A stretch of 64,000 nucleotides of DNA from Terriglobia bacterium (GTDB lineage: Bacteria > Acidobacteriota > Terriglobia > Terriglobales > Acidobacteriaceae). The notes under the pieces were generated by a model, which was not told the origin of the DNA, ran no database searches, and worked only from the letters and a program-made list of their open reading frames with translations. The translations under genes were made by a program, and so were the position numbers. Positions 9,692 through 19,287 of this stretch are shown in pieces (position 1 is the first letter of the stretch; every line of letters begins with the position of its first letter). The DNA lies in assembly GCA_020072815.1 (NCBI GenBank), contig JAIQGE010000007.1, forward strand, positions 186,001-250,000. The letters are read 5' to 3'.

Positions 9692-10113
9692 CGCCCGGAG
9701 AGGTCCCCGCCGAAGCAGCTTCCAGGCGGATACTTTCGTCCGCTAGCTGCTCTCCGCGCGTTCTTTTCTTTTCCTGCGAACGGGGTATAAACCAAAAGTA
9801 ACTTGTTTATCATCAACAAGTTTGCGAAAATCTTGTCCAAAGAAGCAAGGAGCCACAGCCGCTTCAGTCGGCTGCCCAAGATTGTTCGGAGAAGAATTTA
9901 TTCGGAGAAGAATTTGGGTTCCTGCGGCGTTCCGTCGTGACCGCGCCGCTCCGCCACTTGAGATTGGTTGTTCCGTCAATTGCGAACCAGATGTCTCAAA
10001 AGTGAGAGTGTGCCTCGGTCTGGCCGGCCGAGCGGGTTGAGCACCCAAAAACCAGGAAAGTGAACGCAGGGGGGTCGTCACTGCTGCCTGATTGCCCGCT
10101 GCGGCATAATTGA
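9692..10113 (+). other. intergenic region upstream of the peptide-importer operon
   Basis: No gene is apparent. A 16-base unit, TTCGGAGAAGAATTTA-like, is repeated in tandem at about 9886-9915. The region should contain the promoter for the operon starting at 10114, but no clear -35/-10 pair could be chosen. Confidence 0.4.
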
Positions 10114-11877
10114 ATGACACCAAGCCTCCAAATCGACGGAAGGAGCTCGGACGCAACCATCTTGACCTCCCTGGACGCAGTCTCCCTGAACACGGGGCCA
10201 TTCCTGCAGGTGCGCGGCCTGTGCGTGGACTACACCGCCGCCAGCGGCAGCATGGTGCACGCGCTGCGCGGCGTGGACGTGGCCATCGCCGAGCAGGAAT
10301 GCGTGGGCGTGCTGGGCGAATCGGGTTCGGGAAAAAGTTCGCTGGCGCAAGCGTTGTTGCGCCTGCTTCCCGCCAACGCCCGCGTCACCGCCGGAGACGT
10401 TCAGTTTCGCGGACGGTCATTGGCGGCGCTATCGCGCGGCGAATTGCGGCGCGTGCGCGGCGCGGAGATCGCGCTGATTTCGCAGGAGCCCGCCCTGGCT
10501 TTGAATCCGGTGTTGCCCCTGGGCCGCCAGATTCAAGACGTCCTGCAGGCGCACTTCAAGCTGGACGAAACCCAGTGCCGCGAGAAAGCCCTGGCCATGC
10601 TGCGCGACGTGGGATTTGACGACCCGGAGCGCGTGCTACGCGCCTATCCCCACCAGCTCAGCGGCGGTGAGCGCCAGCGCGCGGCCATCACCCAGGCGCT
10701 CATCTGCCAGCCGGCCTTGCTCATTGCCGATGAACCTTTGAGTTCGCTGGACGCTGTGACTCAATCTGAAGTCTTGCGGCTGTTGCAGCGCCTGCGTCGC
10801 GAACTGAAGCTGGCCATGCTGTTCATCACCCACGATGCCGGCGTGCTTTCCACACTGGCGGACCGAGTGATCGTCCTGCGCGATGGCCAGGCGGCAGCTT
10901 CCGGCAGCATCGCCGAACTTCGCCGCAACTCCGATCCTTACGTCCGCAGCCTGATGCATCCTGAAGAAACGCTGCATCCTGAAGAAACGCTGCAGCCGGA
11001 AGAAACGCTGCGCGCCGAAAGAACGTTGGCCTTTCCGAGGCCGGCTTCGCGTCTCGCGCCGGGATCAACCAACAACGACGCCGCCACGCCCCTACTGGAA
11101 GTCCTCAGCTTGAGCAAGCAATTCGTTCAGCGCAGCTTTCTCTCCAGCAAAAAGTTTGCGGTGCGTGCGCTCGACAACGTGGACCTGCTGTTGCAAGAAG
11201 GATCGTCAACCGCGGTGATTGGACGGTCGGGTTCCGGCAAATCAACTCTGGCGCGTTGCATCGCCGGCTTTGAGCGCGCCGGCCAAGGTGAAATCCTGTT
11301 TCAAGGCTCAGCGTCGCGGGCATCAACCCCGGAGTTGCGCCGCCAGGTGCAGATGATTTTTCAGGACGCAGGCACCGCGCTGAACCCCGGATTCACTGCG
11401 GCCGAGTTGATTTACGAACCGCTGGTGGTCGCCGGCCGCGGCACAGAACTCGAGCGCCGCCAGCGCGCGGTGCAGTTGTTGGAAGAAGTTGGGCTTGATC
11501 CCGACTGGTACGGCCGGCTGGCGGGCGAATTCAGCGGAGGCCAGCGGCAGCGCTTGGCTCTGGCCCGCGCCCTGGCCGCCGATCCCAAGCTGCTCATCCT
11601 CGACGAATCTTTTTCCGGCCTGGACGTGCCGTTGCAGGCGCAAATGATCAAGTTGCTGCTGGACCTGCAATCGCGTCACGGACTGGCGTATCTGTTTATC
11701 ACCCATGACCTGAATTTCATTTCGCTGTTTGCCCGCGAAGTTGTGGTGATGGATGAAGGCAAAATCGTGGAGCGCACAACGCCGCGACGCATGCGCGAAA
11801 GCGCTGAGCCGGCCACACAATTGCTGGTCCGCGCGGCGGAACGCCTGCATGAGCCCGGCGTGGAGAACCTGGCATGA
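10114..11877 (+). CDS. oligopeptide/dipeptide ABC importer, fused two-domain ATPase (DppD-DppF-like)
   Basis: The protein has 587 residues and two complete ATPase domains in tandem. Domain 1 has Walker A GESGSGKSS at 68-76 and signature LSGGERQR at 182-189. Domain 2 has GRSGSGKST at 370-378 and FSGGQRQR at 473-480. Both have Walker B Asp-Glu motifs (LLIADEPLSS; LLILDESFSG). In most peptide importers these are two genes; here they are one polypeptide. It energises the two permeases encoded next. The ATG has no good ribosome site, and a TTG at 10162 behind GGAAGGAGCT is an alternative start. The gene overlaps the next one by four bases. Confidence 0.9.
   Translation: MTPSLQIDGRSSDATILTSLDAVSLNTGPFLQVRGLCVDYTAASGSMVHALRGVDVAIAEQECVGVLGESGSGKSSLAQALLRLLPANARVTAGDVQFRGRSLAALSRGELRRVRGAEIALISQEPALALNPVLPLGRQIQDVLQAHFKLDETQCREKALAMLRDVGFDDPERVLRAYPHQLSGGERQRAAITQALICQPALLIADEPLSSLDAVTQSEVLRLLQRLRRELKLAMLFITHDAGVLSTLADRVIVLRDGQAAASGSIAELRRNSDPYVRSLMHPEETLHPEETLQPEETLRAERTLAFPRPASRLAPGSTNNDAATPLLEVLSLSKQFVQRSFLSSKKFAVRALDNVDLLLQEGSSTAVIGRSGSGKSTLARCIAGFERAGQGEILFQGSASRASTPELRRQVQMIFQDAGTALNPGFTAAELIYEPLVVAGRGTELERRQRAVQLLEEVGLDPDWYGRLAGEFSGGQRQRLALARALAADPKLLILDESFSGLDVPLQAQMIKLLLDLQSRHGLAYLFITHDLNFISLFAREVVVMDEGKIVERTTPRRMRESAEPATQLLVRAAERLHEPGVENLA
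10957..11028 (+). repeat. in-frame 18-bp tandem repeat in the ATPase linker
   Basis: Four consecutive 18-base units encode HPEETL, HPEETL, QPEETL and RAERTL (residues 282-305) between the two ATPase domains. The first two units are almost identical at the DNA level, which suggests recent slippage expansion. The array should lengthen a flexible acidic linker. Confidence 0.85.
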
Positions 11878-12842
11878 TTCGCTATCTCGCTCTCCGGCTC
11901 GGCCACGGCGTGGTGATTCTGTTCGGCGTGTCCTTGTTGCTGTTTCTCCTGCAGCAAGCGGCTCCGGGCGAGTTCTTCACGGACGCCAAACTGAATCCGC
12001 AGATCTCGGAAGAAACGGTCAAGGCCTTGCGCGCCCAATACGGCATGGACCAACCGCTGCCCAAGCGTTACGCCCGATGGTTGATGTCTGTCGTCAAGGG
12101 TGAGTTGGGATATTCTTTCGCTTACAACGTGTCGGCATCGTCGCTGCTGTGGCCCCGCGCGTTGAACACGCTGCTGCTGACCGTCCCTGCGCTGATCATT
12201 TCTTGGCTGATCGCCGTGCCTCTGGGAGTTCTGTCCGCGGCGTGGCGAGGCGGCTGGCTTGACCGCTTTTTGTCGGCTGGTACCTCGGTCTTGCTGGCCC
12301 TGCCCGATCTTTTGCTGGCTTTGCTGGCGCTGGTGATTGCCATGCGGACCAACAAGTTTCCCGTGGGCGGCATGCATTCCCTCACCGCGCAAGAAATGGG
12401 ATTATGGTCGCGATTCACTGACCTGGGCTGGCACATGGCGCTGCCGGTTGCGGTGATCGTGATCGGTTCGCTCGCGCCCATTCTCCGCCAGGTGCGCGCC
12501 AGCATGAGTGAAGTGCTGGATTCGCCGTTCATGCGCGCGGCGCAAGGACACGGCCTGCGCAAGTTCACTCTGCTGTTCCGCCACGCGCTGCCCGCCGCGG
12601 CAAATCCGCTGATCTCGCTCTTTGGACTCTCCGTTGCCGTGCTGCTCAGCGTCGGACTGCTGGTGGAAGTCGTGATGAGCTGGCCCGGAATCGGGCCGCT
12701 GCTGCTGGAAGCCATTATGGGCCGCGACCTGTTTATCGTGATCGGCGCGGTCATGCTGTCCACGTTGCTGTTGGTGCTCGGCAACCTTTTTGCGGACATC
12801 CTGCTCTATGCCGTGGACCCGCGCATACGGGTGCAAGCATGA
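11874..12842 (+). CDS. peptide ABC importer permease (DppB/OppB family)
   Basis: The protein has 322 residues. An N-terminal helix (VVILFGVSLLLFLLQQAAPGEFF) and five further membrane segments match the DppB/OppB fold. The cytoplasmic coupling loop (RAAQGHGLRKFTLLFRHALP) corresponds to the EAA motif that docks with the ATPase. The start ATG overlaps the ATPase stop in the ATGA arrangement, and the 3' end overlaps the next permease in the same way. This indicates translational coupling and equal production of the inner-membrane subunits. Confidence 0.9.
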   Translation: MIRYLALRLGHGVVILFGVSLLLFLLQQAAPGEFFTDAKLNPQISEETVKALRAQYGMDQPLPKRYARWLMSVVKGELGYSFAYNVSASSLLWPRALNTLLLTVPALIISWLIAVPLGVLSAAWRGGWLDRFLSAGTSVLLALPDLLLALLALVIAMRTNKFPVGGMHSLTAQEMGLWSRFTDLGWHMALPVAVIVIGSLAPILRQVRASMSEVLDSPFMRAAQGHGLRKFTLLFRHALPAAANPLISLFGLSVAVLLSVGLLVEVVMSWPGIGPLLLEAIMGRDLFIVIGAVMLSTLLLVLGNLFADILLYAVDPRIRVQA

Positions 12843-13867
12843 AGCGCTCAACCAAACTCGCGTGGGCCACCTGGTTCCTGGCGGTCTTACTCCTGGTGGT
12901 CATCTTTGCCGGCTTCTTTGCGCCATACAGCTATGACACGCAGGACCGTGACCATCCTTACGCCCGGCCATCGCGCGTGCATTTTGTGGATGGCCAAGGT
13001 AAATGGCACATCCGCCCATTCGTCTTCGCGACAAAAAATCGCGAAGGCAGCCTGACGGAGTACCAGGAAGACCTATCGCGGATTTATCCCGTAAGGCTCT
13101 TTGTCGCTGGAGATTCGTACAAAGTACTTGGGATCTTCCGCGGTCACACGCATCTGTTCGGCGTCGCCGCCCCCGCGTGCATCTTCCTGCTGGGAGCAGA
13201 CGGTTTTGGCCGCGACCAGTTTTCGCGCATGCTGTACGGCGGTCAGGTATCGCTGTTTGCCGGCATTCTGGCCGCGGTTTTTTCCGCAGCCGCGGGGCTG
13301 TTCCTGGGGATGGTCGCTGGAATGTTCGGCCGTCCGCTGGATGACATCATCATGCGCGTGGGCGAAATCTTCATCGCGCTGCCCTGGCTGTACCTGCTCA
13401 TCTCTGTGCGCGCGTTTCTTCCTTTGCAGATGAGCGCGGTGGCGGCGTTCACTTTGGTGGTGATGGTGATCGGCCTGGTCGGCTGGGGACGTCCCGCGCG
13501 CCTGGTGCGCGGCATTGTGCTGAGCGCGCGCGAACGCAATTTCGTTCTGGCGGCGCGCGGATTTGGCGCCGGCAAGTTCTACCTGATGCGCCGCCACATC
13601 CTGCCCGCGGCCATGGGCGTTGTGCTCACGCAGATGGCGCTGCTGGTGCCTTTGTTTATGATGGCGGAAGTTACTCTTTCGTATCTGGGGCTTGGTGTGG
13701 GCGAACCGTTTCCCAGTTGGGGCAACATGCTGGCCAACGCACAGCAGTTTCACGTAATTTCATCTTATTGGTGGATGTTATTGCCGGGTCTGGCTCCGGC
13801 GCCGGTCTTTTTGGCATGCCAGGCCCTGGCCGATGTGTTTCAGGAAAAACTGAAAACGGCAGTCTAG
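12839..13867 (+). CDS. peptide ABC importer permease (DppC/OppC family)
   Basis: The protein has 342 residues. After the first membrane helix (LAVLLLVVIFAGFFAPYSYD) comes a periplasmic segment of about 90 residues that is longer than in the smallest DppC proteins. The ABC permease core follows, with the coupling loop AARGFGAGKFYLMRRHILP. It pairs with the DppB-like protein to form the channel for peptides. It overlaps the preceding gene by four bases and is followed after 25 bases by the solute-binding protein. Confidence 0.9.
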   Translation: MKRSTKLAWATWFLAVLLLVVIFAGFFAPYSYDTQDRDHPYARPSRVHFVDGQGKWHIRPFVFATKNREGSLTEYQEDLSRIYPVRLFVAGDSYKVLGIFRGHTHLFGVAAPACIFLLGADGFGRDQFSRMLYGGQVSLFAGILAAVFSAAAGLFLGMVAGMFGRPLDDIIMRVGEIFIALPWLYLLISVRAFLPLQMSAVAAFTLVVMVIGLVGWGRPARLVRGIVLSARERNFVLAARGFGAGKFYLMRRHILPAAMGVVLTQMALLVPLFMMAEVTLSYLGLGVGEPFPSWGNMLANAQQFHVISSYWWMLLPGLAPAPVFLACQALADVFQEKLKTAV

Positions 13868-13892
13868 ATTTTTTTGTGACGGAGTAAATGGG

Positions 13893-15650
13893 ATGCCTGA
13901 GACGATCAAGCGGACCGCACTATGTGCACTAGCCGGACTGGCTTTGGCGGCAGCTTTCTGCTCGCCTGCGGTTGGTCAAGACGACATGCTTCGCCCGCCT
14001 GCGGAAACCGGACGGCAGGGCGGACGTTTGGTTGTCGCCCAGTCATCTGAACCCAAAACCCTCAATCCAGTTACCGCTCTGGACCAGCCGTCGCGCGACG
14101 TGATTCGCCGTCTGACGGCCGATCTGGTCCACATTGAGCGCGACTCGCAGAAGACCGTCCCGGCGCTAGCCAAATCCTGGACCGCCACGCGCGACGGCAA
14201 GAGCCTTACCGTGCAGCTTCGACGCGGCCTGCGATTTTCTGACGGCGCTCCTTTTGATGCCGACGACGTTGTCTTCTCCTACAAGCTCTATCTCGACGAG
14301 AAAATACATTCGCCGCAGCGCGACCTGCTGATCGTCGCCGGCCAGCCCATGCGGGTGGAGAAGCTCGGGCCGTATTCGGTCCGCTTCTCCTTTGCCGCTC
14401 CCTACGCCGTGGCCGAACGAGTGTTTGACAGCCTGGCCATCCTGCCGCGTCACCTCTTGGAAAAGGACTATCAGGAAGGTGGAATCGCCAAAGCCTGGAC
14501 CCTGGCCACATCGCCCGACAAAATTGCCGGACTCGGTCCTTTCCGGCTCAAACAGGTGGTCCCTGGCGAGCGAATCGTCCTGGAACGTAATCCCTATTAT
14601 TGGAGAAAGGACGCGAAAGGCCAGAAGCTGCCGTATCTGGACGAACTGGTCTTCCTCACCGTGCCCAGCCGCGACGCACAAGTGGCGCGCTTCCAGGCGG
14701 GTGAGACCCAGGCCATCAGCCCGCTCAGCGCGGAAAATTTTGCCGCCCTCGAACCGGAGCAGCAGGCCCGTCACTACAAGCTGTTCGACGTTGGTCCCGG
14801 CATGGAATACAACTTTCTTCTGTTCAATTTGAATGCCGGTCTGGAAAGCAAGCTTCCGGTGGTCGCCCGCCGGCAAAAGTGGTTTCTTGATCCGCGTTTC
14901 CGCCAGGCGGTGTCCGCAGCCGTGGACCGCGCGGCGCTGTTGCGGCTGGTGTATCGCAACCGTGGGGCGGCGCTGGCCACCAACGTCACCGGCGGCAACA
15001 AGCTTTGGATCAATTCAGCGCTGAAACCTACAGAACACTCTGAAGCCGCGGCGCGCAAGCTCCTGCAGGCCGCTGGCTTCTCCTGGAATCGAGACGGCGG
15101 GTTGCTCGATTCCTCGGGGCAGGCGGTGGAGTTCAGCATTTTGGTTAGCTCCAGCAACGTCCAGCGCAGCCAGATGGCGACGTTAATTCAGGACGACTTG
15201 AAAAAACTGGGGATGAACGTACACGTAGTGGGACTGGAGTTCCGCTCCATGGTGGACCGCGTTTTGCAGTCGCACGACTACGAAACCGCGGTGATGGGGC
15301 TGGGCAGCGGCGACGCCGATCCCAACTCCGACATGAGCTTTTTGCTTTCCAGCGGACAAAGCCATCTCTGGAGTCTCGATGAAAAGCAGCCGGCCACGCC
15401 CTGGGAAGCTGAGATTGACAAACTGATGCAGCAGCAGCTGGTCACCGTGAATTATCGCCAACGCAAGAAACTGTATGACCGGGTGCAGGAGGTCATGGCC
15501 GCGGAGATGCCGGTGGTCTTCCTGGCCAGCCCGAGTATCCTGGTGGGAGCGTACCAGGACTTGGGTAATGTGCGCCCAGCTATAATTGATAACTATATTC
15601 TCTGGAACGCAGACGAACTTTTTTGGCACACCCCCACTGGAAAACATTGA
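13893..15650 (+). CDS. peptide ABC importer solute-binding protein (SBP family 5)
   Basis: The protein has 585 residues with GGAG at 13881 before the ATG. A signal segment (LAGLALAAAFCSPAVGQ) directs it to the periplasm; the Cys there does not sit in a good lipobox. The mature part shows the family 5 pattern: PKTLNPVTALDQPS, LRRGLRFSDGAPFDADDVVFSY, ERNPYYWR, DPRFRQAVSAAVDRAALL. It would capture peptides and deliver them to the permeases encoded upstream. The sigma-factor gene starts only six bases after its stop, so transport and regulation genes are probably on one transcript. Confidence 0.9.
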   Translation: MPETIKRTALCALAGLALAAAFCSPAVGQDDMLRPPAETGRQGGRLVVAQSSEPKTLNPVTALDQPSRDVIRRLTADLVHIERDSQKTVPALAKSWTATRDGKSLTVQLRRGLRFSDGAPFDADDVVFSYKLYLDEKIHSPQRDLLIVAGQPMRVEKLGPYSVRFSFAAPYAVAERVFDSLAILPRHLLEKDYQEGGIAKAWTLATSPDKIAGLGPFRLKQVVPGERIVLERNPYYWRKDAKGQKLPYLDELVFLTVPSRDAQVARFQAGETQAISPLSAENFAALEPEQQARHYKLFDVGPGMEYNFLLFNLNAGLESKLPVVARRQKWFLDPRFRQAVSAAVDRAALLRLVYRNRGAALATNVTGGNKLWINSALKPTEHSEAAARKLLQAAGFSWNRDGGLLDSSGQAVEFSILVSSSNVQRSQMATLIQDDLKKLGMNVHVVGLEFRSMVDRVLQSHDYETAVMGLGSGDADPNSDMSFLLSSGQSHLWSLDEKQPATPWEAEIDKLMQQQLVTVNYRQRKKLYDRVQEVMAAEMPVVFLASPSILVGAYQDLGNVRPAIIDNYILWNADELFWHTPTGKH

Positions 15651-15656
15651 AGCTGA

Positions 15657-16253
15657 ATGGACGACAACGCCAAAGAGATATCCATACCCACGCCTAAGGA
15701 CGCAGCGGCGGAAGATGAGCGGCTGGTACAGGAGTGCTTGAACGGCGATGAGCGGGCGTGGAACCGTCTCATTGAGAAATACAAACGGCTGATCTACTCC
15801 GTTCCCGTCAAGTACCGGATGAGCCCTGACGACGCCTCCGACGTCTTTCAGAACGTGTGTGTGGACCTGTTCACCAATCTTTCCAAACTGCGGAAGGTTG
15901 AGTCCCTGCGTTCCTGGCTGATCACCGTGGCCACCCACAAGTGTTTTCATTTCAAGAAACAGCAGCGCGGCCAGGACGTGGAGCTGGACGCCATGGAGCA
16001 GGAGATGGCGGAAGAAATCGCCCCGGCGCCGGAAGTGCTGCAGGAAATCCAGGAAGAACAGGCGGTGCGCGACGCCATCGTCAAGCTCTCGCCGCGGTGC
16101 GCTCAACTGGTCCAGCTCCTCTTCTTTGAGCAGCCGCCGGTGCCTTACAACGAAGTGGCGCAGAAACTGGGACTGGCCACCGGGTCCATCGGCTTTATCC
16201 GCGGCCGCTGCTTGAATCGCCTGCAAAAGATCCTGGCGGAGCTGGGGTTCTGA
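15657..16253 (+). CDS. RNA polymerase sigma-70 family factor (ECF-like)
   Basis: The protein has 198 residues. Region 2 reads ERAWNRLIEKYKRLIYSVP and DDASDVFQNVCVDLFTNL, then LRSWLITVATHKCFHFKKQQ. Region 4 is a helix-turn-helix (PYNEVAQKLGLATGSIGFIRGR). A linker rich in Glu separates them, and region 3 is absent, as in ECF factors. It would direct core polymerase to a specific promoter set. The gene lies six bases after the peptide-binding protein and two bases before the TPR-CHAT protease, an arrangement implying that the three are made together. No classical membrane anti-sigma gene is adjacent. Confidence 0.85.
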   Translation: MDDNAKEISIPTPKDAAAEDERLVQECLNGDERAWNRLIEKYKRLIYSVPVKYRMSPDDASDVFQNVCVDLFTNLSKLRKVESLRSWLITVATHKCFHFKKQQRGQDVELDAMEQEMAEEIAPAPEVLQEIQEEQAVRDAIVKLSPRCAQLVQLLFFEQPPVPYNEVAQKLGLATGSIGFIRGRCLNRLQKILAELGF

Positions 16254-16255
16254 TC

Positions 16256-19126
16256 GTGGACCGCATTGGCAGTCCGGCGGAGCTGGAACCATGGATCGTC
16301 GAAGCCTCAGAGCTTTCTGATCCCGCGCAGCGTCGCGCTCTGCTGGCGCAGCGCCCGGACTTTCTCAGCCGCGAAACTTTCGACCAACTGTATCGCGGGG
16401 TCATCGCCAACCTTCGCGCCAACCTGGAGCGGTCAGAGCGCCTGGCGGAAGCCTGCCGCTGGATCGCCGTGGAACTCAACGATCCTTACATTTCCGCCAA
16501 GTGCGCCCGCGCCACGGGCCACGTGGTCTCGCTCAAGGGCAACTATCGCGAGGCCATCAAGGAGTATGAGACCTCCATTGCCGGGTTTGACGCGCTGGGG
16601 TCTGATTTTGACGCGTCGCTGACCATCAATGGAGCGCTGCAAAGCCTGATTTACGATGGTCAATATGAACGGGCTCTGGCCCTGGGCGCCAAGGCCCGCG
16701 CGGTGTTCGCGGCGCACGGCGACCAATTGCGACTGGCACGACTGGACAGCAACGTTGCCAACATCTATTACCGCCAGGACCGCTTCCGCGAAGCCCAGGA
16801 GCTTTATGAGAGCGCGTACCGCGACTTCCTCACCTGCGGCGAGCCCATGGACATCGCCATCGTCCTCAGGAACCTTGCGGTTTGCTACATTAGCCTGAAC
16901 GAGTTCGCGCTCGCCCAGGAAACCTACCAACTGGCGCGGCGGCATTGTGAACAGCATGGCTTTTCGCTGCTGGTGGCGGAAGCCGATTACAACATTGCTT
17001 ATCTCCACTATCTCAAGGGCGAATACCTGCGCGCTATCGAGATGTATGACCAGACGCGCAACTTCTGTCTCACCCTGGGCGACAAATATCATCAGGCGCT
17101 CTGCGATCTGGACCAATCCGAAATCTACCTGGAGCTGAACCTGACCGAAGGCGGCACCGAGCTGGCACAACAGGCGTTTCTGGCGTTCCGCCAACTGGGC
17201 ATGCGTTATGAGGCGGCCAAAGCGGCCACGTTTTCCGCCATCGCCGTCAGCCAGCAGGGGCATTATCGCCAGTCGCTGCGCGTCTTTGATCAGGCGCGCG
17301 CGCTGTTTATCGAAGAGCTGAACCGGCTCTGGCCGGCGCTGATTGATCTCTACAAGGCGCTGGTGCTTTACGAGGCCGGACAAGACGACGAAGCTGAAGA
17401 CCTGGCGCTTTCGGCGCTGGAGTACTTCGGTCCGTCCTTGCTGCCGGCCAAAGCCGCGCTGTGCGAATTGCTGCTGGCGGCCATTGAAGTCCGCGGCTCA
17501 GACGCCGACGAAGCCCGCCGTTATTGCAGCTCTGCGCTGTCCCGCTTGCTGCATATTGATTCCCCGGCCACTTACCAGGCGTACTTCATGCTGGGCCAGG
17601 CGGAAGAAACCAGCGGCAACACTGAGCTGGCCCGCCAGGCGTATGAGAAGGCCTATCACAAGCTGGAAGACCTGCGCAGCCACCTGGGCAAAGAAGAGCT
17701 GAAGATCGCGTTTCTCAAGAACAAACTCACGGTTTACGAAGGATTGGTCGTAACTTCTCTGGCCGTGCACTCGCTGGCCTGCACCGAGCACGACACGTTC
17801 GAATACATAGAGCAGGCCAAATCGCGCAGTCTGGCGGACTTGATCGCTTTCCGCGCTTCCACGCTCACCGGCCGCACGCTGGAACAGTCGCCGGCCATGG
17901 CCCAGTACCGCGACCTTCGCCAAAAACTGAATTGGACCTATCACCAAATCGAGTTGCAGGAACTCAGTCCGGAAGGGGACACGCACCAAGCGCGCATCGC
18001 GCAGCTGCGTCTTCAGGGCCGCGAATACGAAGACGCCCTGGTCAAGGCCTTTTCTCACCTGCAAAGCACTGACGTTGAGTTCGCCAATCTGCAGAATGCC
18101 AAGACTATTTCCGCCGCCGAGCTGCAGCGCGTCCTGCCCCCCAATACCCAGATGTTGGAGTTCTACCTGGCGCGCAACCAGTTTTACGTATGCCTGGCTT
18201 CGCGCGACCGCCTGAAGATTCTGCCGGTGGCCGATGCCGGCGCCGTGCGCACCAAGCTCCGCCTGTTGCAGTTGCAACTGGCGAAATTCCGCCTGGGCGA
18301 TGACTACATCAAACCCCGCGAAAAGTCGCTCTTACAGGCCACGCAAGCCCATCTGGAGGAACTGTACGATCTGCTCATCCGGCCCATCCGCAGCCAGCTC
18401 CAGGCGGCGAATCTGGTGATAGTTCCCCACAGCTTTCTGCACTACTTGCCGTTCCATGCATTGTCGGACGGTCGCCGCTGTCTGATTGATGATTTTTCCA
18501 TTTCGTATGCTCCCAGCGGCAGCATCTTTGCTATTTGCCAGGAAAAGGCTTTGCCGGAAGGACCGGGAGAGACCCTGGTGCTGGCCGTTCCCGACGCGCG
18601 CGCTCCCTATATAGAAGAGGAAGGCCGGTTCGTTGCCGCCAGCATGGACAACGCGCGGCTGTTCCTGGGCGAAGAAGCCACCGAGGAGCGTTTGCGCACC
18701 TACGGTTCGCAGAGCCGCTACATTCATATCGCTACGCACGGCTATTTTCGCCAGGACAATCCCATGTTCTCCTCCATCCGGCTGGGCAACTCGCTGCTGA
18801 GCTTGTTTGACCTTTACCAGTTGCAGTTCAATGCGGAACTGGTCACCCTGAGCGGCTGCGGGACCGGGATGAACGTGGTCATTGGCGGTGATGAACTGAT
18901 CGGCTTGGTGCGCGGGCTGTTGTACGCCGGCGCCCAGACCCTGATGGTGAGTTTGTGGGAAGTTCACGATCAAAGCACGGCTGAATTCATGAGGGATTTC
19001 TATGCCGCGTATCGCGAACTGCCCAACAAGGCACAAGCCTTGCAGCGTGCGGTTGCTAATCTAAGGCAAAAGCGGCCTCACCCTTACTATTGGGCGGCGT
19101 TTTGCTTGGTTGGTAAGTTTTCTTAA
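16256..19126 (+). CDS. TPR-CHAT domain protein, predicted caspase-like cysteine protease
   Basis: The protein has 956 residues with a GTG start two bases after the sigma-factor stop. Residues ~1-500 are helical TPR repeats that form a protein-binding scaffold. A coiled linker follows to about 620. The C-terminal CHAT domain carries the caspase-type dyad: His828 in IATHGYF and Cys868 in LSGCGTG, then GLLYAGAQTLMVSLW and PYYWAAFCLVG. Both catalytic residues are present, so it is probably active. CHAT proteins are known in separase, gingipain-like and CRISPR-associated proteases, where TPRs choose or gate the substrate. Here the substrate is unknown; candidates are the sigma factor upstream or the CxxC protein downstream. 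There is no signal peptide, so it should be cytoplasmic. Confidence 0.85.
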   Translation: MDRIGSPAELEPWIVEASELSDPAQRRALLAQRPDFLSRETFDQLYRGVIANLRANLERSERLAEACRWIAVELNDPYISAKCARATGHVVSLKGNYREAIKEYETSIAGFDALGSDFDASLTINGALQSLIYDGQYERALALGAKARAVFAAHGDQLRLARLDSNVANIYYRQDRFREAQELYESAYRDFLTCGEPMDIAIVLRNLAVCYISLNEFALAQETYQLARRHCEQHGFSLLVAEADYNIAYLHYLKGEYLRAIEMYDQTRNFCLTLGDKYHQALCDLDQSEIYLELNLTEGGTELAQQAFLAFRQLGMRYEAAKAATFSAIAVSQQGHYRQSLRVFDQARALFIEELNRLWPALIDLYKALVLYEAGQDDEAEDLALSALEYFGPSLLPAKAALCELLLAAIEVRGSDADEARRYCSSALSRLLHIDSPATYQAYFMLGQAEETSGNTELARQAYEKAYHKLEDLRSHLGKEELKIAFLKNKLTVYEGLVVTSLAVHSLACTEHDTFEYIEQAKSRSLADLIAFRASTLTGRTLEQSPAMAQYRDLRQKLNWTYHQIELQELSPEGDTHQARIAQLRLQGREYEDALVKAFSHLQSTDVEFANLQNAKTISAAELQRVLPPNTQMLEFYLARNQFYVCLASRDRLKILPVADAGAVRTKLRLLQLQLAKFRLGDDYIKPREKSLLQATQAHLEELYDLLIRPIRSQLQAANLVIVPHSFLHYLPFHALSDGRRCLIDDFSISYAPSGSIFAICQEKALPEGPGETLVLAVPDARAPYIEEEGRFVAASMDNARLFLGEEATEERLRTYGSQSRYIHIATHGYFRQDNPMFSSIRLGNSLLSLFDLYQLQFNAELVTLSGCGTGMNVVIGGDELIGLVRGLLYAGAQTLMVSLWEVHDQSTAEFMRDFYAAYRELPNKAQALQRAVANLRQKRPHPYYWAAFCLVGKFS

Positions 19127-19170
19127 GGAAATAAGTAAAGCTTTGTAAAGTCTGAGATATCTATATTTTT

Positions 19171-19257
19171 AGCCCTGCTTCTGACTCTTGTATTACAGAA
19201 GCAGGCTCATCCGTCGACTGCTAAAAAGGGGAACACAGACCCGGAAGCTGTGTTCCC
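19171..19257 (+). terminator. two hairpins between the CHAT gene and the CxxC-protein gene
   Basis: The first hairpin pairs AGCC.TGCTTCTG (19171-19183) with CAGAAGCAGGCT (19195-19206). The second has a perfect ten-base stem, GGGAACACAG (19229-19238) with CTGTGTTCCC (19248-19257), followed by TTTGGATTT. They may end the long operon or act as a leader or processing structure for the gene at 19288. The T tract is weak. Confidence 0.55.
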
Positions 19258-19287
19258 TTTGGATTTAATAGAGACGAAAAAGAAGAT

